Source of the DNA: Temperatibacter marinus
Lineage (GTDB): Bacteria; Pseudomonadota; Alphaproteobacteria; Sphingomonadales; Kordiimonadaceae
Assembly (NCBI RefSeq): GCF_031598375.1
Contig: NZ_CP123872.1
Span: 248,001-312,000 of the forward strand
Reading direction: 5' to 3'
Length of the DNA stretch: 64,000 bases
Shown: positions 52,787 through 61,669 of the stretch, piece by piece
How the letters are laid out: each line of letters begins with the position of its first letter
Position numbering within the stretch: position 1 is the stretch's first letter
Notes under the pieces: model-generated
Told to the model about the DNA's origin: nothing
The model's database searches: none
What the model saw: only the letters and a program-made list of their open reading frames with translations
Translations under genes and position numbers: made by a program

Positions 52787-54508
52787 ATGTCGGCTGAACA
52801 GATCTATAACGCTCAGTTCCTAAAAACCATCCAGACCTTAACTTCAGAAGGTCAACCACTGGAAATTGAAGAAATGGAAATCAAGGGTATTTCCTATCCT
52901 GTCTTTCGTCAAATGCCGAGTTTTTTACGGGACATATATGAAGCAGCTTACGAACATAACGACCGGGACTTTATGGTATACGGCCAAGAACGTTTGTCTT
53001 ACCGTCAGGCTTTAGACAAAGCAAAGCAACTGGCTTGGGCCTTAAGACAAGACTATAAAATTAAAACTGGAGACCGCATTGCTATTGCTTGCCGCAATTA
53101 TCCAGAATGGTGCATTACCTATCTTGCTGTCACCAGCATCGGGGCCATCATCGTTCCTTTAAACAGTTGGTGGAAAACGGAAGAACTAGAATATGCAGTA
53201 CGAGATAGTGATCCTTCTCTTATTTTCCTAGATAGTGAAAGAGCAGAGTATTTATCTCCATACATGGATAGTAGTGGTCTCTCAGGCGTTATTATTCGCG
53301 GGAAGGCTGATGATTTTCCCGGCGCAGTAGAATGGGATGATTTGCTTAAATATAGACCTGCAGATACTTGGCCTTCATGCAATAGCTCTATAGATGATCC
53401 GGCTACACTTTTTTACACGTCTGGCAGTACTGGCTCTCCTAAAGGTGTCCTCTCTTCTGCCCGTGCGGTTATGACCTGTTTGATGACATGGGCAATGATG
53501 GGGGTTGCCAATAAATTAGTTGATGGAAAAAGCTTAGAAGACAAAGATACACATTTAGGGACATTAGTTAGTTTACCGCTTTTTCATATTACAGGGTGTA
53601 ATAGTTTATTTTTACTTTCTCTTTTGCAGGGGCGTAAAATTGTCTTCATTGATAAATGGGACGTAACACACGCCATGCAGCTCATTGAGGAAGAAAAGTT
53701 AACTCATTTTGTTGGGGTCCCAACTATGACCTACGAGCTCTTAAACACCCCCAACCGTGATGAATTTAATCTATCTTCACTGGAAGACATAGGCGGCGGC
53801 GGTGCCGCAAGGCCTGCTGATCATGTACAACGCTTAAAAGATAGTTTCGGTGTGGATAATGTAGGGATTGGCTACGGTATGACGGAGACAAATGCACTGG
53901 GCACCTTAATTGGCAAAGACAATTATCTCCGCCGCCCAGCAAGCGTTGGACAAGCAAATACCCCCATTGTAGAGATCAAAATAGTTGACGATCATGATAT
54001 GTCTTTATCAGTCAATCAGCCTGGTGAAATCTGCATCAAATCCGCATCTAACATGCAGGCTTACTGGAACAATCAGAAGGCAACAGATGCAACACTCAAA
54101 GACGGCTGGCTCTACACTGGGGATATTGGTTATCTTGATGAGGATGGGTTTTTATTTATCAGTGACCGCAAAAAAGAACTCATCATTTCAGGGGGTGAGA
54201 ATATCAGCCCTTTTGAAATTGAAACTGCGATCCTCAAAGTAGACGGCGTTTTAGACGTTTGTGTCTTTAGCTTACCAGATGAGCGTATGGGGGAAGTGGT
54301 CGGCGCTCTTGTTCGCGTGTCAAAATTAATCCACTCGGCTGACGCTATTCTTTCTGCACTTGACCTTAAAATTGCTCATTTTAAACTGCCAAAATCGATC
54401 TATATACAAACTGATCCCTTGCCTGTTCTGGGAACAGGTAAAGCCGATAAAAAGACAATCCAACACAATTGTCGTTCTCTCTATTTAAAGGAGAAAATCT
54501 CATGCTAG
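52787..54508 (+). CDS. Acyl-CoA ligase (class I adenylate-forming)
   Basis: A 573-residue AMP-forming ligase. It has the P-loop-like YTSGSTGSPKGV, the GYGMTETNALG segment, and YTGDIGYLDEDGFLFISDRKKELIISGGENISPFEIE, then the catalytic lysine region GTGKADKKTI near the end. It activates a carboxylic acid with ATP and CoA. Chain type cannot be told. It precedes SDR, hydratase, SDR and acyl-CoA dehydrogenase genes, so it is the entry enzyme of the run. Its last codons overlap the SDR start by 7 bp. Confidence 0.9.
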   Translation: MSAEQIYNAQFLKTIQTLTSEGQPLEIEEMEIKGISYPVFRQMPSFLRDIYEAAYEHNDRDFMVYGQERLSYRQALDKAKQLAWALRQDYKIKTGDRIAIACRNYPEWCITYLAVTSIGAIIVPLNSWWKTEELEYAVRDSDPSLIFLDSERAEYLSPYMDSSGLSGVIIRGKADDFPGAVEWDDLLKYRPADTWPSCNSSIDDPATLFYTSGSTGSPKGVLSSARAVMTCLMTWAMMGVANKLVDGKSLEDKDTHLGTLVSLPLFHITGCNSLFLLSLLQGRKIVFIDKWDVTHAMQLIEEEKLTHFVGVPTMTYELLNTPNRDEFNLSSLEDIGGGGAARPADHVQRLKDSFGVDNVGIGYGMTETNALGTLIGKDNYLRRPASVGQANTPIVEIKIVDDHDMSLSVNQPGEICIKSASNMQAYWNNQKATDATLKDGWLYTGDIGYLDEDGFLFISDRKKELIISGGENISPFEIETAILKVDGVLDVCVFSLPDERMGEVVGALVRVSKLIHSADAILSALDLKIAHFKLPKSIYIQTDPLPVLGTGKADKKTIQHNCRSLYLKEKISC

Positions 54509-55308
54509 CCTCAGAAAACCTCTTTAACGTTTCAGGAAAAACCGCCTTGGTTACTGGCGGCGCCTCAGGTTTAGGTGCGATGATTACTCAAGCTTTAGTG
54601 ATGGCTGGCTGTCAGGTCTTTATTTCATCTAGAAAACTTGCTGATCTTCAAGCTTATGCTGCGGAAATGGACAAGATTAAACCCGGTAAGGTCATCCCTA
54701 TAGCTGCAGATCTCTCTTCTGGAGAAGGAACCATCAACCTCGTGGAAGCCTTGAAGGTTCAGACAGACAGACTCGATATCCTGATCAATAATTCAGGGTG
54801 CACTTGGGGAGAAGAACTGGAAAAATTTCCCCGTCATGCTTGGGATAAGGTCTTGAATTTAAACGTAACAGCCATGGCTGATCTAACTCGTTTATGTCTC
54901 CCGCTCTTGAAATCAAAGGCGGCATTCAATGCACCGTCTCGGGTGATCAATATTGGGTCAATTATGGGAACAAAAGCGACGCCAAGCGTGACTGGCAGTG
55001 TCGGCGCTTATAGCTATACAGTAAGCAAAGGAGCGGTTCATCATTTAACTAAATTATACAGCAATGAACTCGCCCCAGAAAATATAACGGTGAATGCCAT
55101 TGCGCCCGGCCCTTTCCCTAGCCGCATTATGGCTTTTGCAACAGATACAGAAGATAAGAAAGATCAACTTGCTCAGCAAATCCCTTTAGGTCGTATCGGA
55201 GAAGAAAATGATATGGCTGGCACGATCTTATGGTTATGCTCTCGAGCAGGAGCTTATATTACAGGTGCAATTATCCCGCTTGATGGGGGTATGTCTGCAA
55301 CACCGTAA
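54502..55308 (+). CDS. Short-chain dehydrogenase/reductase
   Basis: A 268-residue SDR with TGGASGLG near residue 16, NNSG, and a Y-x-x-x-K in AYSYTVSKGAV. The end reads YITGAIIPLDGGMSATP. The wording is like gluconate-5-dehydrogenase/RhlG-type SDRs. ATG 54502 follows AAAGGAG; a longer frame to 54469 has no ribosome site. It overlaps the ligase gene and probably acts on an acyl-CoA or alcohol intermediate. Confidence 0.87.
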   Translation: MLASENLFNVSGKTALVTGGASGLGAMITQALVMAGCQVFISSRKLADLQAYAAEMDKIKPGKVIPIAADLSSGEGTINLVEALKVQTDRLDILINNSGCTWGEELEKFPRHAWDKVLNLNVTAMADLTRLCLPLLKSKAAFNAPSRVINIGSIMGTKATPSVTGSVGAYSYTVSKGAVHHLTKLYSNELAPENITVNAIAPGPFPSRIMAFATDTEDKKDQLAQQIPLGRIGEENDMAGTILWLCSRAGAYITGAIIPLDGGMSATP

Positions 55309-55325
55309 ATACATAGGAAATGAAA

Positions 55326-55781
55326 ATGGCAACAGTATCTATGACAGAGTTAAAAGCGAACATCGGCAAGGAGATTGGAATAAGCGATTGGGTGAAAATT
55401 GATCAAGACATGATCAATAAGTTTGCAAACCTAACGCGTGACCATCAGTTCATTCACACAGATCCAGTTCGAGCAAAGGAAACACCCTTCGGCGGGACAA
55501 TCGCTCATGGCTTTCTCTCTCTATCCTTCTTAAGTCATTTTGCTGAATCAATCGATTTGACTTTAGAAGGTGTAAAGATGGGCATCAATTACGGCTTTGA
55601 CCGCGTCCGCTTTATGACACCTGTTAGCGTGGACGGAGATATTAGAGCTCGTATTAAACTTCTTGATGTCCAAGAAAAAGGCGTAGGCCGTTTGCTCATG
55701 AAACATGAGTATACCATAGAAATAAAAGGAAATGAGCGCCCAGCACTCAAAGCTGAATGGCTCAGTATGTTAATGATTTAA
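55326..55781 (+). CDS. MaoC-family (R)-enoyl-CoA hydratase
   Basis: A 151-residue hot-dog-fold protein. It has the MaoC/hydratase-2 motif DHQFIHTDPVRAKETPFGGTIAHGFL, in which Asp and His, spaced as D-x4-H, form the catalytic pair. It hydrates 2-enoyl-CoA to (R)-3-hydroxyacyl-CoA. An AGGA lies seven bases before ATG 55326, which is preferred over ATG 55320. The SDR genes on both sides could oxidise its product. Confidence 0.87.
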   Translation: MATVSMTELKANIGKEIGISDWVKIDQDMINKFANLTRDHQFIHTDPVRAKETPFGGTIAHGFLSLSFLSHFAESIDLTLEGVKMGINYGFDRVRFMTPVSVDGDIRARIKLLDVQEKGVGRLLMKHEYTIEIKGNERPALKAEWLSMLMI

Positions 55782-55791
55782 GGAGTATAAA

Positions 55792-56694
55792 ATGTCTGAT
55801 ATACGATTTGACAATCAAGTAGCTATTATTACTGGAGCAGGCCAAGGCCTTGGCCGCACACACGCCCTAGGCCTTGCCTCAAGAGGCGCTAAAGTTATCG
55901 TGAATGACATGAACGCTGACAATGCACAAGCTGTGTCAAAAGAAATTGAAGACGCTGGCGGCCTGGCCATTGCAAATAGCGCGAATGTCGCTGAAATAGA
56001 TCAAGTTCAAGCAATGGTTCAAAGTGCAATGGATGCTTGGGGGCGCGTTGACATTCTCGTAAACAATGCGGGTATTTTACGCGATAAGTCTTTTGCTAAA
56101 ATGGATATGGCTGATTTCGAATTAGTGGTTAAAGTTCACCTTCTCGGCAGTGCTCTCTGTGCAAAAGCAGTATGGGATATTATGCGTGATCAAGGCTATG
56201 GCCGGATCGTTATGACGACCAGTTCTAGCGGCATGTACGGTAATTTTGGCCAAGCCAATTACGGCGCAGCGAAATGCGGCGTTACAGGCCTCATGAATAC
56301 TCTTTGTCTAGAAGGGGAGCGCAGTGGTATTAAAGTGAATACACTATCACCAACTGCCTTCACTCAAATGACAGACGGACTACTCCCCCAAGAAATGCTC
56401 GATTTAATGACCCCTGAAAGTGTCACAGCTGGATTGTTAACTCTTTGTGATAAAGACGCCCCGAACCGCACAATTCTATGTGCTGGGGCTGGAGCTTACG
56501 CTCGGACAGTTATTCATGAAACAGACGGCGTTTACCTAAAACCTGAAGACCAGACACCAGAAGCAATCAGAGCTCAGATGGATAGCATCTCAGATCTAAA
56601 TGGCATGGAAATGTTAACAAATGGATGGGGTCAAACTGGTAAATTTGTAAAGAAAGCCGCAGACAATTTAGGCATCGACTTACCAAAGGGATAA
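55792..56694 (+). CDS. SDR, multifunctional-enzyme-like hydroxyacyl-CoA dehydrogenase
   Basis: A 300-residue SDR. It begins RFDNQVAIITGAGQGLGRTHALGLASRGAKVIVND, then has NNAGILRDKSFAKM and NYGAAK as catalytic Y/K. This is the wording of the (3R)-hydroxyacyl-CoA dehydrogenase unit of peroxisomal-type multifunctional enzymes. It likely oxidises the (R)-3-hydroxyacyl-CoA made by the MaoC hydratase 10 bp upstream. An extra C-terminal part (about 235-300) is longer than in FabG. Confidence 0.87.
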   Translation: MSDIRFDNQVAIITGAGQGLGRTHALGLASRGAKVIVNDMNADNAQAVSKEIEDAGGLAIANSANVAEIDQVQAMVQSAMDAWGRVDILVNNAGILRDKSFAKMDMADFELVVKVHLLGSALCAKAVWDIMRDQGYGRIVMTTSSSGMYGNFGQANYGAAKCGVTGLMNTLCLEGERSGIKVNTLSPTAFTQMTDGLLPQEMLDLMTPESVTAGLLTLCDKDAPNRTILCAGAGAYARTVIHETDGVYLKPEDQTPEAIRAQMDSISDLNGMEMLTNGWGQTGKFVKKAADNLGIDLPKG

Positions 56695-56696
56695 CC

Positions 56697-57620
56697 ATGA
56701 ACTTTCTTGATAAGTTAGATCCAGAGTTGCGCCAATGGATTGAAGCGCAGCCGCAATATAATCTGGAAACTTTGCCTCTTTCTTACATTGCAGAACTGGC
56801 TCGAAAACGGCCAATTCTCTTTCCTCTTGAACAAGCAGAAGGCATTGATATTAACGATCACACCCTGCCAACAAGCGGTGTAAAAATTCGGGTTTACAAG
56901 CCCAAGGGTAGAACTGAAAAGCTACCTCTCTATGTCTACTATTACGGCGGAGGATTTTTTAGTGGCTCTATTGCTCATAACGATATGCTTTGCCAGCGCT
57001 GGGCTATGGAGGCCCAGTGTGCTGTTGCTACTGTGGAATATAGGAAGGTCCCTGAGCATCCCTATCCGGCTGCTTTTGATGATTGCTATGACACCCTTCT
57101 CTGGGCAGCAGAGAACGGTGCCTTTAACTCGCAAAAAATTGTTGTAGGAGGCGTCAGTGCTGGAGGATCCCTGGCAGCTGGTGTTGCGCTAAAAGCACGC
57201 GATACCAATGGCCCAACGCTTCAAGGTCAGCTTTTAATCATACCTGGGCTTGATCATCGTTTTGTGACACCCTCTAGTTATCTGCCTGTTGATACACGCA
57301 TTTGGAACCGATCTTTAGCCCTAAAGGCATGGGAGGCTTGGCTCAAGAACTGTACGAAAGATATTCCCGTTTATGCCTCCCCTGCAACCTGCACAGATTT
57401 CAGCGATCTTCCGCCCGCTTTTGTCAGTGCAGAAAGCGAGGATATCCTTTTTGATGAAGCCCAAATATATGCCAAAAACCTTATAGAAGCTGGCGTAAAA
57501 ACAAAGCTACATATAGCAAAGAGGGCATTCCATGCTTCCTTTGCTTATTTGCCTGACGCAGAACCATCTCGCAATCATCATCAAGCCATCATTCAGGCCC
57601 TTAAGAATTTCATACAATAA
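56697..57620 (+). CDS. Alpha/beta hydrolase (HSL-like esterase) with altered oxyanion motif
   Basis: A 307-residue esterase of the hormone-sensitive-lipase group. Nucleophile S154 lies in GGVSAGG, acid D249 in SAESEDILFDEA, and base H279 in AFHASF. The oxyanion motif usually reads HGGG, but here residues 83-86 are YGGG. That change may alter the oxyanion hole or substrate. It is 2 bp after the SDR and 14 bp before the acyl-CoA dehydrogenase. No signal peptide, so cytoplasmic. Confidence 0.85.
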   Translation: MNFLDKLDPELRQWIEAQPQYNLETLPLSYIAELARKRPILFPLEQAEGIDINDHTLPTSGVKIRVYKPKGRTEKLPLYVYYYGGGFFSGSIAHNDMLCQRWAMEAQCAVATVEYRKVPEHPYPAAFDDCYDTLLWAAENGAFNSQKIVVGGVSAGGSLAAGVALKARDTNGPTLQGQLLIIPGLDHRFVTPSSYLPVDTRIWNRSLALKAWEAWLKNCTKDIPVYASPATCTDFSDLPPAFVSAESEDILFDEAQIYAKNLIEAGVKTKLHIAKRAFHASFAYLPDAEPSRNHHQAIIQALKNFIQ

Positions 57621-57634
57621 AGAAAGTCCTCCTT

Positions 57635-59431
57635 ATGTCTCATGTAATTGATCGAAGAGAATTAGAATTTCAACTCTTCAATGCCCTTGATGCAGAAGCT
57701 TTATGTGAAAGTGAGCGCTATAATGATCATGACTTAACCCTGTTTAAGTCCATTCTTGATACTGCAGAAAAAATAGCGATTGATCATTTTGAACCGCATG
57801 CTGCTAAGGCTGATGAAGAGGAACCAAAATATAAAGACGGAAAGGCCATTGTAATTCCTGAGGTGAAAGCCGCTTTGGATAAATATATTGAGGCAGGATT
57901 TATGACCGCGGGTTTTGATTATGAGCACGGCGGCATGCAACTCCCAGCGCTAGTGACTTCTGCCATAGCCGCTCTTTTTACCTCTGCAAATACGGGGACA
58001 ATTGGCTATCCCTTCTTAACCATTGCAAATGCAAATTTACTTTCCGTCTTTGGCTGTGATGAACAAAAACAGAAATATATGGAGCCAATGATAGACGGGC
58101 GCTATTTTGGGACAATGTGCCTCAGCGAACCTCATGCTGGTTCCTCTCTAGCTGATATTCGCACTCTGGCTAAACCTCTTAAGGATGGGACTTATGCCCT
58201 GACTGGTACCAAGATGTGGATCTCAGGCGGTGATCATGAACTCAGTGAAAATATCATTCATCTTGTATTAGCAAAAACACCTGGCTCACCAGCAGGAACG
58301 AAAGGGATCTCGCTGTTTGCCGTTCCTAAATATCTGGTGAATTATGATGGTTCATTAGGTGAGAGAAACAATGTAGATCTCGCTGGACTTAATCATAAAA
58401 TGGGTTACCGGGGCACCACCAATACGCTTTTGAATTTCGGTGAGAAAGGCGACTGTATCGGGACAATCGTTGGTCAGGAAGGCGAAGGCCTAAAGGGTAT
58501 GTTCCACATGATGAATGAAGCCCGTATTGGTGTTGGTATTGGGGCGGCTGCCATCGGATATGCTGGCTTTAAAATCGCCCGTGAATATGCAGCTGAGCGT
58601 CCTCAGGGCCGGGCGCCTTCCAATAAAGACGCCTCAACAGAGCAGCTTAATATTATTGAACATACAGATGTTAAAAGAATGTTGCTGGCGCAAAAGGCCT
58701 ACACGGAAGGAGGCTTAAATTTAACATTTTACGGGGCCTGGCTTGTTGATAAAATTGCAACATCAAAAACAGAAGAAAAAGCATATTTTGATCGTTTACT
58801 CGGCATCTTGACACCCATTATTAAGGCCTGGCCTTCTGAGTTCTGCTTAAAAGCTAATGATCTAGCGATCCAATGTTTGGGCGGGTACGGTTATACAAGG
58901 GATTATCCTGTTGAGCGACTTTACCGCGACAATCGCTTAAACCCCATCCATGAAGGGACTAACGGCATACAAAGTATGGACTTACTAGGCCGTAAAGTCG
59001 CCGGTGACCAAGGCAAAGGATTGCAGATCTTAATGGGTGAGATGAAGAAAACAATTCAGACTGCCCATGCGAGCAAAAATGAAAAACTAAAAATTCACGC
59101 CACTACTCTTGCAGAAAAGATGACCTTGATGGGGGATGTGACAACCACACTTCTGACCACCGCGACTTCACCAGAATACCTCTTTATGAATTCTCATGAT
59201 TATCTAATCGCAATGGGGCATTTAGTGGTCGCATGGCGCTGGTTAGAACAAGCTCTTGTTGCAGATAGATTGCTAGTGGAAGAAAAAGCTGATGTTGCCT
59301 ATTTGAAAGGCAAACTACAGGCCTGTACTTTCTTTTTTACACGTGAACTGCCTCATATCACTGTTTATGCGACAACTCTTACAGCACAAGATTCAACTTG
59401 CTTAGATACAGACCCTGACTGGCTGTTATAG
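57635..59431 (+). CDS. Acyl-CoA dehydrogenase (long form with C-terminal extension)
   Basis: A 598-residue FAD enzyme, longer than the usual 380. It has MCLSEPHAGSSLADIRT and KMWISGGDHE for FAD and substrate binding, then EGTNGIQSMDLLGRKV, which carries the typical catalytic glutamate region. The last 120 residues match the C-terminal domain of large acyl-CoA dehydrogenases. It introduces the 2,3 double bond hydrated by the MaoC enzyme. Last gene of the plus-strand run; the next gene is convergent. Confidence 0.9.
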   Translation: MSHVIDRRELEFQLFNALDAEALCESERYNDHDLTLFKSILDTAEKIAIDHFEPHAAKADEEEPKYKDGKAIVIPEVKAALDKYIEAGFMTAGFDYEHGGMQLPALVTSAIAALFTSANTGTIGYPFLTIANANLLSVFGCDEQKQKYMEPMIDGRYFGTMCLSEPHAGSSLADIRTLAKPLKDGTYALTGTKMWISGGDHELSENIIHLVLAKTPGSPAGTKGISLFAVPKYLVNYDGSLGERNNVDLAGLNHKMGYRGTTNTLLNFGEKGDCIGTIVGQEGEGLKGMFHMMNEARIGVGIGAAAIGYAGFKIAREYAAERPQGRAPSNKDASTEQLNIIEHTDVKRMLLAQKAYTEGGLNLTFYGAWLVDKIATSKTEEKAYFDRLLGILTPIIKAWPSEFCLKANDLAIQCLGGYGYTRDYPVERLYRDNRLNPIHEGTNGIQSMDLLGRKVAGDQGKGLQILMGEMKKTIQTAHASKNEKLKIHATTLAEKMTLMGDVTTTLLTTATSPEYLFMNSHDYLIAMGHLVVAWRWLEQALVADRLLVEEKADVAYLKGKLQACTFFFTRELPHITVYATTLTAQDSTCLDTDPDWLL

Positions 59432-59523
59432 TCAAAGGCGTAACCAAGAAAATTACGCACTCTTAACCCTCTTTGTATGAGATGACGTCTCGAAATGATA
59501 CCGATCGACGGCCTTTAATAATT

Positions 59524-60543
59524 CTATTTACTCCACTCAGGGGCTTTTGGTTTATCATCACGACGGGTGACATAAATAACAGACTCCTGAGAACCATTAT
59601 TTTCAAAAGACCGTATCATATCAACTGGGACCGTCATTGTATCGCCTTGCATGATTGTGACCTGACCAAATTCACCTGTAATGGTAAGCTCTCCTTCGTG
59701 AACAAAAAGCACTTCAGGTTCAAATCTTTTATGAGCAGGAATTGAGCCTCCAGCACTCAGGTTCCAACGACGCACTTGATAATCATGGCTCCAATTCATT
59801 TTACCTGCACGTATCCCTTCATCGGAGTTTTCTACACCGATAACAGCAACTTCTTTTAGCCCTTTTGAGTGCTTAGTAAGCTCTGTTTCAGATTGAGGCA
59901 CCATATCTTTTGCTAACAACACACACTCAAGCATTTCATCCCTACTCATACGACGAAAGTTTTTTAGGTCTTCGACACGTGTTGCTTTTGCTTCTTTTTT
60001 ACCTTCTGGGATCGTTTCACCGAGTGTTGTATCAATTAACGAACTGTCTTCAAGAAGGATCATTCCATAATTTTTAGCTTCCTCAAAAACATAGGGAGCC
60101 CAAGTGACAAAGCCTGGATCGTCTTGACCGAGTACGCAGAACAAATAGCCTTTGCCCTCGCCTACATATTCAAACCCACGAAAAACATTGACTGGAATAG
60201 ATATAGCATCTCCTGGACCAAGAACTGCAGCCCCATCAGAGCTATCATGCCCCCATGTAAACTTCCATTCACCCTCATGAACAATAAACATTTCCGCTGT
60301 TTCATGACTGTGTTGAGAATTAACACAGCCTTTTGGTTGGCGTGCAGCACCCACATTAAAACCATGAGGTTCCGCGATATGTATATGCTGATCAGGGCGC
60401 TCCGCAACACCAGGACCAATAAGACAGAAGTTCTCTTTCTGGTCACTCCCCGGCGTTTTGGTATCAATGAAGGCATTTTTACAAGGTATCTGATCCTTAT
60501 AACGAACTACACGTGCTTCTAATGCTGCATTATCCCATGTCAT
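59524..60543 (-). CDS. Bicupin protein
   Basis: A 339-residue protein with two cupin domains. The first (about 80-160) has HSHETAEMFIVHEGEWKFTWG, then PGDAISIPVNVFRGFEY. The second (about 265-330) has IPAHKRFEPEVLFVHEGELTITG and QGDTMTVPVDMIRSFEN. Histidine and glutamate residues could bind a metal in the first. Relatives include gentisate dioxygenases and regulatory cupins; I cannot choose. ATG 60543 follows GGAGAG. A frame extension to 60600 is rejected. Confidence 0.72.
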   Translation of the reverse strand: MTWDNAALEARVVRYKDQIPCKNAFIDTKTPGSDQKENFCLIGPGVAERPDQHIHIAEPHGFNVGAARQPKGCVNSQHSHETAEMFIVHEGEWKFTWGHDSSDGAAVLGPGDAISIPVNVFRGFEYVGEGKGYLFCVLGQDDPGFVTWAPYVFEEAKNYGMILLEDSSLIDTTLGETIPEGKKEAKATRVEDLKNFRRMSRDEMLECVLLAKDMVPQSETELTKHSKGLKEVAVIGVENSDEGIRAGKMNWSHDYQVRRWNLSAGGSIPAHKRFEPEVLFVHEGELTITGEFGQVTIMQGDTMTVPVDMIRSFENNGSQESVIYVTRRDDKPKAPEWSK

Positions 60544-60573
60544 CAATACTCTCCAATAAACTCTATACTTAAA

Positions 60574-60600
60574 AATGTACTTCGAATGCAAAAATGTCAA
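60574..60600 (-). promoter_or_regulatory. Possible promoter of the cupin gene
   Basis: On the minus strand TTGACA (60600-60595) and TACATT (60579-60574) are spaced by 15 bp, about 30 bp before the cupin start. The spacer is shorter than ideal. Confidence 0.3.
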
Positions 60601-60658
60601 GATGAATATTTTTTAGTCTCAATACATTGTTTTCATTTACCTAAATTACATACAACCT

Positions 60659-61669
60659 CTAGTAACCGTTGAGAATTTTACCGGTTCTATCTAGGATGTC
60701 CACTCCCTGCTGTTTCAACCAATAGGGAATGTCTATAAGAACCCAATTTTCTGCTAGTTTATCGCCATCCCGGCGGTAGACGTCGACAACACGCATATCC
60801 GCCCGTACATCACTTTCTGGCATCCCCAAAAAACCACCCTTTGGAGAATTTGTAAGATTTGGCCATCCAAAGAAACAAGCGTAATTCCCTTCAGCAAAGC
60901 GAGATACATGCCCATTATACACCTTATTTTTTAAGCCTTGTCTAAAGGGGTATTGATGCTGTTCTTGATAGCGGGGAATGGTATAGGTCGCTCCGATACC
61001 TGCAGGGCCATACCAAATCATATCGTCACACCATGCTTTCGCCAGCAATTCTGGCGGACAGTGATCATTTTCCGTTTTATTAAGCATATCAAGGTCAGCA
61101 ATCATCTGATCCAACAGATCCAGTGTTTTTACTGCCTCAGTAGGATCATGATCACCATATTGAAGGCCATCATGAGTGCGCGGCCCGGGATAAACAAACG
61201 ATGCCCCCGTTTGCATCGGCAGGGGGTTAATTCCGTTTTGATGCATGACGCCTATGATATCGATAAAGAAACCAGTTTTAATAATCTTACCGTCTTTGAC
61301 ACAATTAAAATCAGCGTAGCGAAGCATAGAAATTTTGCGACTTGCAGGGATACCAAACCAAGGGGCATCTAAGAGCCCCATAAAGTGCCCCATGCTCATA
61401 ACCCATGTTTCACCGTCAATGACACCGGTCCCCGCGATAAATATATCTTCACGGCGTTGGACTGGCGACCATGATTGCAAGAAAGGCTTCCAAAAGGCTT
61501 CCGCCACAGCTTCAGCAGAATTTTTCTCATTAAAGGGATAAACACCGCGCCAGTCATAATCTTCTGCGACAAACCGACCAATTATTTCGGATACTGTATC
61601 GGGTGTTGCCCCTTCTAAAGCACTATAATATTCACGCACTATAGATTTTTCTTTTTGAAAGCTAGTCAT
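60659..61669 (-). CDS. SnoaL-like (NTF2-fold) protein, tandem paralogue 2
   Basis: A 336-residue protein made of two SnoaL/NTF2-like halves. Repeated phrases include WGIPASRK-like FGIPASRKISMLRYADF in the first half and DDMIWYGPAGIGATYTIPRYQEQHQ in the second, with WVLIDIPYW near the end. Such domains bind hydrophobic rings and catalyse cyclisation, isomerisation or hydration. It shares these motifs with the gene at 61662, and the two overlap by 8 bp. Length (double the usual 150) suggests a fused domain pair. Function unknown. Confidence 0.75.
   Translation of the reverse strand: MTSFQKEKSIVREYYSALEGATPDTVSEIIGRFVAEDYDWRGVYPFNEKNSAEAVAEAFWKPFLQSWSPVQRREDIFIAGTGVIDGETWVMSMGHFMGLLDAPWFGIPASRKISMLRYADFNCVKDGKIIKTGFFIDIIGVMHQNGINPLPMQTGASFVYPGPRTHDGLQYGDHDPTEAVKTLDLLDQMIADLDMLNKTENDHCPPELLAKAWCDDMIWYGPAGIGATYTIPRYQEQHQYPFRQGLKNKVYNGHVSRFAEGNYACFFGWPNLTNSPKGGFLGMPESDVRADMRVVDVYRRDGDKLAENWVLIDIPYWLKQQGVDILDRTGKILNGY

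Noticed and set aside
60938-61372. 144-codon plus-strand frame
   Set aside because: Antisense to the SnoaL-like gene; no recognisable domain or start signal.
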